64,000 nt of DNA from Albimonas sp036154955 (GTDB taxonomy: Bacteria > Pseudomonadota > Alphaproteobacteria > Rhodobacterales > Rhodobacteraceae): contig JAYZWL010000004.1 in assembly GCA_036154955.1 (NCBI GenBank), forward strand, positions 13,231-77,230. The letters are read 5' to 3'. The first letter of the stretch is position 1, and each line of letters starts with the position of its first letter. This document shows positions 57,860-64,000 of this stretch, piece by piece. The translations under genes and the position numbers were made by a program. The notes beneath the pieces were generated by a model. That model was not told the DNA's origin. It ran no database searches and was given only the letters and a program-made list of their open reading frames with translations.

Positions 57860-58932
57860 CCTCCGATGCGCCCCGAGATCCAGCGATCGACGCGATCCGT
57901 CCGGAATCCTTGTCCGGCCTTGCGGACGTGCCCGAAGCGGTCGACGGCGAAGGCGCAGCCCGCCCGGGCCGCTTCTCCGCGCTGGGGCTGGTGTTCGACA
58001 GCGACCTCACCGCGCCCTGGATGGAGCCCGCGCCCGACGGCGCGCCCGCCGACGTGACCGTGCGCCTCGGCCCGGTGCCGCCGCCGCCCGAGGACGCGCC
58101 CTGGGCCGGCGTCTGGCGGCGCGTGGCGGATGAGACGCTGGTCTTCGAAGCCTCCAACCTGCGCATGCGGCTCACGGCCGGGCGGCGGATCGAGATCGAC
58201 CTCGACCGGCCCTCGCCCGCCAGCAGGGAGACGGCGACGCTGACCCTCGCTTACGGCGCGATGCCGGCGCTGCTGCACCAGCGCGCGGCGATGCCGATGC
58301 ACGCGGCCGCCGCGGCGGGGCCGGCGGGGGCGGCGCTGTTCGTGGGCGACGCGGGCGCGGGCAAGTCCACCTTCGCGGCCATGCTGGCGGGGGCGGGCTG
58401 GGCGCTGGCGGGCGACGACCTGATCGCGCTCGACCTTTCCCCGGGACGCCCGCCCGGGGTGCATCGGGCGATGCGCACCGCGCGGCTGTTCGACGATTCC
58501 ACCCGCGCGCTCGACCGCATCGGGGAGGACGGCGCCCCGGTCGGCGCCGCGATCAGCGCCGCGGGCGAGGGGGTGGGCAAAGAGGTGCGCGCGCTGGCCG
58601 ACGCGCCGGGGGTGGCCTGGCCGGCTCCGCTGCGCGCGGTGTTCGCGCTGGAATGGCTGCATCCCGACGACGCGGCGCCGGAGCTGGAGCGCATCCACCC
58701 GGTGCAGGCCCTGGTGCGCCTTCGCGCCGCGGTGGGGCGACCGGAGGTCGCCACGGCGCTGGGCCGCGATGCGGGTTACTTCATGGAGCTGGGGCGGCTC
58801 GCCGCCCAGGTGCCGGTCTATGCGCTGCGCCGGCCGCGCCGCTTCGCCGCCGCCCCCGAGGCGGCCGCCCTGGCCCGGAGGGTCATCGAGAACGCGTCCC
58901 GAGGCGACGCCGGAAAGGAGGGCTTCGCGTGA
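57856..58932 (+). CDS. HprK-like kinase of the lasso peptide cluster
   Basis: A 358-residue protein with a C-terminal HPr-kinase/phosphorylase-like domain. The P-loop is GDAGAGKST (residues 164-172), followed by WALAGDDLIALD. Residues 40-150 form an N-terminal region typical of HprK-related kinases of RiPP clusters. Such kinases in Paenibacillus and Sphingobium lasso clusters phosphorylate a Ser near the C-terminus of the precursor (family knowledge), so Ser21 or Ser13 of the core is a candidate target. Its stop overlaps the GTG of the PqqD-type gene. Confidence 0.82.
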   Translation: MTSDAPRDPAIDAIRPESLSGLADVPEAVDGEGAARPGRFSALGLVFDSDLTAPWMEPAPDGAPADVTVRLGPVPPPPEDAPWAGVWRRVADETLVFEASNLRMRLTAGRRIEIDLDRPSPASRETATLTLAYGAMPALLHQRAAMPMHAAAAAGPAGAALFVGDAGAGKSTFAAMLAGAGWALAGDDLIALDLSPGRPPGVHRAMRTARLFDDSTRALDRIGEDGAPVGAAISAAGEGVGKEVRALADAPGVAWPAPLRAVFALEWLHPDDAAPELERIHPVQALVRLRAAVGRPEVATALGRDAGYFMELGRLAAQVPVYALRRPRRFAAAPEAAALARRVIENASRGDAGKEGFA

Positions 58933-59213
58933 AGCCGGACGACATGCTCAGCCGCCGCCCCGGCGTGATGGAAGCCCGGATCAGCGAGGACGAGCTGGTG
59001 CTTTTGGGGGTGGGGTCGGAGTCCTATTACGGGCTGGACGCCATCGCCTCCGACGTTTGGGGCCGGCTGGAGGCGCCGATGCGCTTCGCCGACCTGGTCG
59101 CGGCGCTGGCCGCGGATTACGACGCCCCGCCCGAGACCATCGCCGCCGATCTGGGCCCGACGCTGACCTCGCTGACCGAGGGCGGGCTGATCGAGATCGT
59201 CCCGGCCGGCTGA
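58929..59213 (+). CDS. PqqD family lasso B1 (RRE) protein
   Basis: A 94-residue winged-helix RiPP recognition element of PqqD type. The segment LVLLGVGSESYYGLDAIASDVWGRLEAPMRF contains the short beta-strands and helix that dock the leader, and a second helix pair follows. In lasso systems B1 binds the precursor leader and delivers it to B2. The GTG start at 58929 overlaps the kinase stop (GTGA), and the synthetase gene begins 48 bp later. Lasso context rather than PQQ is supported, because no PQQ genes are nearby. Confidence 0.88.
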   Translation: MKPDDMLSRRPGVMEARISEDELVLLGVGSESYYGLDAIASDVWGRLEAPMRFADLVAALAADYDAPPETIAADLGPTLTSLTEGGLIEIVPAG

Positions 59214-59261
59214 CCCGGCCCGGCGCCGCGTTCCCGCCCGCGCCCGAGCTCCGGAGCCGCC

Positions 59262-61265
59262 ATGCCCGACCGTCCGCTCCCTCTCGCCCCCCCGGCTCCG
59301 GTCCGGATGTTCGGCGCCTTCGACGCGCGGGGGCGGGCGGACCTGCTGGACGCGGCCTTCGCGCGGATGCGCGGCGTGCTGGACGGCGGGGCCTGGGCCG
59401 GGCCCGACCTCGACGGGCGGGAGGCGGCGACGGATCCGGCGGCGCGGGTGCTGCGGCTGGGGCTGCGCCTGCCCGCGGGGATGGAGACGGCGGCGAAAGG
59501 CCGGCTGCGGCGGCGCGGCGGGCTGGTGATCGCGGGCTTCGCGCGGCTTTACGAGGAAGCGGCGGCGGGGGCGCCCCCGCCCGCACCCGACCGTTCGCCC
59601 CGCCCCGCGACCCGGGACGAGGCGGATCTCGACCGTCTGGCCGACGCCATCGCCGCCGGGGCGTTCGAGACGGCGCTGGAGGGCGCGGCGGCGCTGGAGG
59701 GGGCCTTTTCGGTGGCCGCGCTCGACCTGCGCGCGCCAGGACGCCCGGCGCTGACCCTGCTGCGCGACGCCATGGGGCAGGAGCCCTTGCCCTACGCGAT
59801 CCGCCCCGACGGGCTGGTGCTGTTCTCCACCTGGATCCACCATCTGCGGGCGGTTCCGGGGCTGGACGGGGATCCGGACCCGGCCGCGGTGGAGGAGTTC
59901 CTGATCTTCACCGACCTGCCTGACGGCGGCACGGTCTGGCCCGGCATCGCGGAGCTGCCGCAGGGCGGACTGCTGCGCGCCGACGCCTCCGGCGCGGCGC
60001 GGCGGGTCCACTGGCGGCCGGGGCCGGACCGGGCCTTGCGCGGGCTGTCGGACGCCGCCCAGGTCGAGGCGGGGCGGGAGATCGCGCGCGCGGCCGTGGT
60101 CTCCCGGCTCGACCGGCTGGGGGCGCGGCCGGCGATCATGTATTCGGGCGGGCTCGACAGTTCTCTGGTCGCGGCGCTGGCCTGCGAGGCGGCGGGGGGC
60201 GCGGACGTGCCCGCCGTCAGCTCCGTCTCCACCGAAGGCGCGGCGGAGACGGAGGCCGCGTCGCGCGCCGCGTTGCAGGCGCACTGGCCGAACCTGAAGG
60301 TCACGCCCCTGCGCTCGGACGCCGCGACGGCGCTGGGCGGGTCGCGGGAAAGCTGGCTGCGCCACGGCCTGCCCAATATCGACCCGACCGCGGACACCTA
60401 TTTCGGCATCCCCCGCGCCATGGCGGCGCTGGGCCGGGACGCGGCGCTGGGGGGCTTCGGCGGCGACATGGTCGTGTCGCACGAGCTGCGCGACAAGTTC
60501 CGGGACGACGTGATGCGCCTGCGCGTCGGCGAGGCGGCGCGGGAATGGCGGATGCTGCGCGCGGAGGGCTACGGGCGCAAATACCTGTTCCGGCTGGTCT
60601 GGGTGATGACCTCCGTGGGTTGGCGGCTGCGCTGGCACCGGGCGGGACGGACCGGGCTGGACGAGGTGCGCGTCGGCCCGGCCCTGGACCCGGCGCGGAT
60701 GGAGGAATGGATCCGCAACCGCTTCGCCCCGTTCCAGCACAAGGACGCCAGCGTCCTCGTCGCCGAGCGGCGGGGAGTGGCCAGCGCCGCGACCTGGACG
60801 ATCTGCGATTTCCACCTGCCGGGCCCGGGCGGCCTGAGGGCGCCGCCGCAGGTCGTGGCCTACGGCACGCCGCTGCTCGACACCCGGCTGATGGCGGCCG
60901 CGATGGCGGCGCCGGCGCGGCTGAAGCGGCTGGACGGGCAGCGGCGCGGCTATATCCGCCGGCTGCTCGCCCCCGTGGCGCCGGAGGGCGTGACCCGGCG
61001 CCCCGACAAGTCCGCCTTCCAGCCCGATGGCGGCCGACTGCTGGCCGAGGCGCTGCCGCGGCTGGAGACGGACCTCGCCGCCTTCGCCGCCGACCTGCGG
61101 ATGTGGCGGGATCTGGTGGACCCCGCCCTGCTTTCCGCCCGGCTGGAGCGGTTGCGCGCGCAGGGCCGGAACGCGGCGTTCCTCGACCAGATCGGGGTGG
61201 TCCGGGCGTGGAATTTCGGCCGGTTCCTCTCCTGGGCCGAGGGCGCGGATTTCTCGGAGACCTGA
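59262..61265 (+). CDS. Asparagine-synthetase-like lasso macrolactam synthetase
   Basis: A 667-residue ATP-dependent enzyme homologous to asparagine synthetase B, the C protein of lasso clusters that adenylates the Asp/Glu side chain and closes the isopeptide ring with the core N-terminal amine. The ATP-pyrophosphatase loop SGGLDSS is at residues 295-301. The N-terminal Ntn-type domain is present (RDAMGQEPLPYAIRPDGLVLFST), but the Cys2 nucleophile of true glutamine-dependent synthetases is absent (M1-P2-D3), as in lasso synthetases that need no glutamine. CGGAG lies 6 nt before the ATG. Confidence 0.9.
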   Translation: MPDRPLPLAPPAPVRMFGAFDARGRADLLDAAFARMRGVLDGGAWAGPDLDGREAATDPAARVLRLGLRLPAGMETAAKGRLRRRGGLVIAGFARLYEEAAAGAPPPAPDRSPRPATRDEADLDRLADAIAAGAFETALEGAAALEGAFSVAALDLRAPGRPALTLLRDAMGQEPLPYAIRPDGLVLFSTWIHHLRAVPGLDGDPDPAAVEEFLIFTDLPDGGTVWPGIAELPQGGLLRADASGAARRVHWRPGPDRALRGLSDAAQVEAGREIARAAVVSRLDRLGARPAIMYSGGLDSSLVAALACEAAGGADVPAVSSVSTEGAAETEAASRAALQAHWPNLKVTPLRSDAATALGGSRESWLRHGLPNIDPTADTYFGIPRAMAALGRDAALGGFGGDMVVSHELRDKFRDDVMRLRVGEAAREWRMLRAEGYGRKYLFRLVWVMTSVGWRLRWHRAGRTGLDEVRVGPALDPARMEEWIRNRFAPFQHKDASVLVAERRGVASAATWTICDFHLPGPGGLRAPPQVVAYGTPLLDTRLMAAAMAAPARLKRLDGQRRGYIRRLLAPVAPEGVTRRPDKSAFQPDGGRLLAEALPRLETDLAAFAADLRMWRDLVDPALLSARLERLRAQGRNAAFLDQIGVVRAWNFGRFLSWAEGADFSET

Positions 61266-61298
61266 GCGGAGACCTGAGCGGCGGAGCGGCGGTCCGGC

Positions 61299-61384
61299 GC
61301 GCCCCGGGCTCGACCCGGGGCCTCCCTTCCTGCGACGTCTGCGCCAGGCCGTGCGGTTGAGGCCCCGGGTCAGGCCCGGGGCGC
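61299..61384. repeat. Dispersed paired inverted repeat, copy 7
   Basis: Arms at 61299-61324 and 61359-61384 of the GCGCCCCGG...CCGGGGCCTC family, 34-bp spacer, between the convergent lasso synthetase and recR genes. Confidence 0.85.
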
Positions 61385-61394
61385 GCCCGCGCGG

Positions 61395-62069
61395 TCAGAG
61401 CGCCCGGCGCGCCCGCAGCGCCGCGCCGATGGTGCCGTCGTCGAGATAGTCCAGCTCCCCCCCGATCGGCACGCCCTGGGCGAGCGAGGTGCAGGCGACG
61501 CCCTCGGGCAGGCTTTCGGCCACGTAATGCGCGGTGGTCTGGCCGTCGATGGTGGCGGGCAGGGCGAGGATGACCTCGGCCACACCCTCCCGCGCGCGGG
61601 CGGCGAGGCGGGGGATGCCGATTTCGTCCGGCCCGGTCCCGTCCAGCGCCGACAGCAGGCCCCCCAGCACGTGGTAGCGGCCGCGATAGGCGCCGCCCCG
61701 CTCCATCGCCCACAGGTCGGAGACGTCCTGCACCACGCATAGAAGGCTCGCGTCGCGGCGCGGGTCCCGGCAGATGCCGCAGCGGCCGGAGGTGGAGATG
61801 TTGCCGCAAATCTCGCAGGGGCGCACGGTGCGGGCGACCTCGGTCATCGCCTCGGCCAGCGGGGCCAGCGCCAGGTCGCGCTTGCGCACCAGGTGCAGGG
61901 CCGCGCGGCGGGCGGAGCGGGGGCCGAGGCCGGGCAGGCGGGCCAGCAGCTCGATCAGCCGCTCCACCGCGCGGCCGTCCTCGCCCGCGCCCTCGGAATT
62001 GCCGCCGATGCCGCCGCGGCCGTGATCGTCGTCGGTCCCGTCCTGCATCCGCCTCGCCCCTTCGCTCAT
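61395..62069 (-). CDS. recR: Recombination protein RecR
   Basis: A 224-residue RecFOR-pathway clamp loader. It has a helix-hairpin-helix (ARLPGLGPRSARRAALHL, about residues 43-60), a C4 zinc finger (CEICGNISTSGRCGIC) and a Toprim domain (LLCVVQDVSDLWAME through about residue 195). The first about 30 residues are an unusual Gly/Asp-rich extension; an ATG at 62048 would shorten it. The start overlaps the stop of the ABC exporter gene (ATGA), so expression is coupled. Confidence 0.95.
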   Translation of the reverse strand: MSEGARRMQDGTDDDHGRGGIGGNSEGAGEDGRAVERLIELLARLPGLGPRSARRAALHLVRKRDLALAPLAEAMTEVARTVRPCEICGNISTSGRCGICRDPRRDASLLCVVQDVSDLWAMERGGAYRGRYHVLGGLLSALDGTGPDEIGIPRLAARAREGVAEVILALPATIDGQTTAHYVAESLPEGVACTSLAQGVPIGGELDYLDDGTIGAALRARRAL

Positions 62070-63865
62070 CCCTCGCGGAACTGGAGCCGGTGCAGGTCGG
62101 CGTAAAGGCCGCCTTTCGCCAGAAGCTCCTCATGGCGGCCGGTCTCCACGATGCGGCCGCCGTCCATGGCCACGATCATGTCCGCGTCGCGGATCGTGGA
62201 CAAGCGGTGCGCGATGATCAGCGTGGTGCGGCCATGGGCGAGCCGGTCGAGGGCGAGGCGCACCTTCTCCTCCGCCTCCGCGTCGAGCGCCGAGGTCGGC
62301 TCGTCCATCAGCAGGATCGGCGCGTCCTTGAGCATGGCGCGGGCGATGGTCAGCCGCTGCCGCTCCCCGCCCGAAAAGCGCAGGCCGCGTTCGCCGGCCG
62401 GGGTGTCGAGCCCCTCGGGCAGGGCGGCGACGAAGTCCCAGGCCTGGGCGTCGCGGGCGGCCTGCTCGATCGCTTCGCGGCTCGCCTCCGGATCGCCGAA
62501 GCCGATGTTGCGGGCGACCGTGTCGTCGAAGATCACCGCGTCCTGGCCGACCACCGCCACCTGTCCGCGCAGGCTTTCGAGCGTGGCGTCGCGGATGTCG
62601 GTCCCGTCCAGCGTCAGGCGGCCCGAAGTGGCGTCGTAGAGGCGCGGGATCAGGTTCATCAGCGTGGTCTTGCCGGCGCCGGACCGGCCGACCAGCGCCA
62701 CCTTGGACCCCGCGGGAATGGTCAGGTCGATGCCGCGCAGGGCCGGCGCGCCGCCCTCGTAGTCGAAATTCACGCCCTCGAAGCGGATTTCGCCGCGCAC
62801 GCGGGGCAGGGGGGCGGCGCCCGGGCGGTCGGCGATCTTGGGCTTCGCGTCCAGCACCGCGAAGATCCGTTCCCCGGCCGCGGAGCCCTGCTGGACCTCG
62901 GCGTAGAGCGTGCCGAAGCCGCGCAGCGACTGGCCGGCGATCAGGAAGGAGGAGACGAAGGCCATGAACTCGCCGATGGAGTTGGTCCCCGCCGCGATCC
63001 GCGCCCCGATCACCCAGAAGATGATGGCGAGGCCGACGCCCGCCAGCGCCTCCAGGAACGGGTCGATGCGGGCGCGCTGGTCGGCGGCGCGGACCCGAAG
63101 GCGGCGCAGGCTCTCGAAGGTCTCGCCGGCCTTTTCGGTGAGATAGCCCTCCAGCCGGTAGGTCTTCGACAGGCGGATGCCGCTGAGGCCCTCGGCCACC
63201 CGCGCGGTCATCTGGCCGGCCTCCTCCTGGGAGCGGCGGGCGATGCGGCGCAGCCGGCGGCCGATATTGCCGATGGGAATGGCGGCGAGCGGCAGGGCGC
63301 CCAGCGCGTAGAGCGTCAGCTCCCAGTCGATCCAGATCAGGGCGCCCAGCAGGCCGATCACCGTCAGCCCGTCGCGGATCAGCCCGGTGATCAGCTTCTC
63401 GACCGAGGTGTGCAGCACCAGGATGTCGGTGGTGAAGCGGGTGGCGGTGGCGGCCGGCGCCTCCTTGTCGAGCGTGGCGAGGTCGGCGCGCACCAGCGCC
63501 GCATACATCGCCCGCTGCAGGTCGCAGTCGATCTGGGAGAGGATGGCGTTGGTCAAGAGCCGCTGGGCGTAGAGCGCGGCGGACTTCACCGTCACCGCGG
63601 CGATGACCAGCAGGGGGGCGAAGCGGATCACGTCCATCGCCCGGGTCTCGAACCCCTCCAGAGACCACTTGATCAGCAGCGGATAGACCGAGGTCGCGCC
63701 CGCCACGATCCCGATCAGCACCAGGTTCAGCACCAGCCGGCGCCAGTAGGGGCTGAGCCAGTCGCGCCACAGACGCAGCAGCACCACGCGGGTCGTCGTC
63801 TCCACCGGCGCGCGGGGCAGGGAGGCGGCGGCGGCGCGGTAGGCCTTCTGGGCGGGGTCGGCCAT
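62066..63865 (-). CDS. MsbA-like ABC exporter (ATPase/permease fusion)
   Basis: A 599-residue half-transporter: an ABC_membrane domain with six helices (about residues 30-320), then a nucleotide-binding domain with Walker A GRSGAGKTT, signature FSGGERQRLTIARA and Walker B ILLMDEPTSALDAE, and the H-loop in IIAHRLSTI. It resembles lipid A flippase MsbA-type exporters. ATG 63865 has CAGGAG 5 nt upstream. It could also export the lasso peptide, since D exporters belong to this family, but coupling to recR favours a housekeeping role. Confidence 0.9.
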   Translation of the reverse strand: MADPAQKAYRAAAASLPRAPVETTTRVVLLRLWRDWLSPYWRRLVLNLVLIGIVAGATSVYPLLIKWSLEGFETRAMDVIRFAPLLVIAAVTVKSAALYAQRLLTNAILSQIDCDLQRAMYAALVRADLATLDKEAPAATATRFTTDILVLHTSVEKLITGLIRDGLTVIGLLGALIWIDWELTLYALGALPLAAIPIGNIGRRLRRIARRSQEEAGQMTARVAEGLSGIRLSKTYRLEGYLTEKAGETFESLRRLRVRAADQRARIDPFLEALAGVGLAIIFWVIGARIAAGTNSIGEFMAFVSSFLIAGQSLRGFGTLYAEVQQGSAAGERIFAVLDAKPKIADRPGAAPLPRVRGEIRFEGVNFDYEGGAPALRGIDLTIPAGSKVALVGRSGAGKTTLMNLIPRLYDATSGRLTLDGTDIRDATLESLRGQVAVVGQDAVIFDDTVARNIGFGDPEASREAIEQAARDAQAWDFVAALPEGLDTPAGERGLRFSGGERQRLTIARAMLKDAPILLMDEPTSALDAEAEEKVRLALDRLAHGRTTLIIAHRLSTIRDADMIVAMDGGRIVETGRHEELLAKGGLYADLHRLQFREG

Positions 63866-64000
63866 GGGGGCTCCTGCTTGCGGGCGGGCGCGTGGCGGCG
63901 TCGCGCGAGGGGCGTCGCCCATGGGGGCGTCGCGCGGGGGCGTCCTGTCTGGCGGCTCCGCGCCCGAAGGTCCAGAGGGCAGGGGGGCGCGGGGTGGGGG
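63866..64000. other. Window end, no gene recognised
   Basis: Upstream region of the ABC exporter gene, G-rich, with no recognised promoter or coding sequence on either strand. Confidence 0.5.

Noticed and set aside
56293..58698. An 801-codon minus-strand reading spanning the methyltransferase and kinase
   Set aside because: It runs antisense to the P-loop kinase and out of frame with the methyltransferase; no motif is present.
58929..59213. PqqD of pyrroloquinoline quinone biosynthesis
   Set aside because: No pqqA, pqqB, pqqC or pqqE gene is nearby, and the gene is coupled to lasso kinase and synthetase genes, so it is read as a lasso B1 protein.
59262..61265. Ordinary glutamine-dependent asparagine synthetase
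   Set aside because: Cys2 needed for glutaminase activity is absent, and the gene follows B1 in a lasso context.
1..64000. CRISPR arrays, tRNA or rRNA genes, integrases and transposases
   Set aside because: Looked for regularly spaced repeats, T-loop-like GTTCGAATC strings and recombinase motifs; none were found. The 15-bp tandem repeats have no spacers.

Overview
The window is 64 kb of a very G+C-rich bacterial chromosome, by eye above 70% G+C. Almost every codon ends in G or C, so long artefact ORFs fill the non-coding frames. Gene content points to an alphaproteobacterium, most likely Rhodobacterales (inference). The pointers are the order twin-transmembrane protein, PduO-type adenosyltransferase, etfB, etfA; a DhnA-type class I aldolase beside pgk; a NMT1/THI5-type thiamine-precursor transporter behind a TPP riboswitch; and dispersed GCGCCCCGG...CCGGGGCCTC inverted repeats. 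No rRNA, tRNA, transposase, integrase or CRISPR array was seen, so this reads as ordinary chromosome with accessory catabolic and natural-product loci.

Layout. 0-7 kb: a TauE/SafE exporter, a crotonase plus VOC pair, an RpiR regulator, diaminopropionate ammonia-lyase coupled to an N-carbamoyl-amino-acid hydrolase, and a GntR/FCD regulator. 7-13 kb: a globin, then a 1554-residue hybrid histidine kinase with a complete LOV photosensor core, overlapping a LuxR-type response regulator. 13-18 kb: TPP riboswitch and thiXYZ-like transporter; ArsR plus YraQ/ArsP-type permease. 18-32 kb: mostly housekeeping genes (glyoxalase II, methyltransferase, lipoprotein, GNAT, alpha/beta hydrolase, glycosyltransferase, crotonase, two SDRs, parC, adenosyltransferase, etfBA). 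32-42.5 kb: RidA and an MFS transporter, then an ABC transporter/cytosine-deaminase-like/FAD-oxidoreductase operon, followed by a flavodoxin-fold oxidoreductase, a 2-oxoglutarate/Fe(II)-type oxygenase and a creatininase-family amidase. 42.5-43.9 kb has no credible gene. 44-55 kb: a PAS chemoreceptor with a periplasmic partner, gap, MarC, an RTX protein, pgk and class I aldolase.

The most notable locus is 55.1-61.3 kb, a lasso-peptide biosynthetic cluster. I read an unlisted 44-codon precursor gene at 56000-56134 (minus strand). Its leader has the W-x-x-P-x-V recognition motif and Thr at -2, followed by a Gly-initiated core with Glu7 and Asp8 as ring acceptors and two cysteines. Around it lie a B2 leader protease, a SAM methyltransferase with a C-terminal regulatory-type region, an HprK-like kinase, a PqqD-type B1 protein and an asparagine-synthetase-like macrolactam synthetase. 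A strong intrinsic terminator directly follows the precursor. The kinase, methyltransferase and two core cysteines together suggest a tailored lasso peptide (phosphorylated, methylated and/or disulfide-bonded), but no modification can be proven from sequence. The window ends with recR coupled to an MsbA-like ABC exporter gene.
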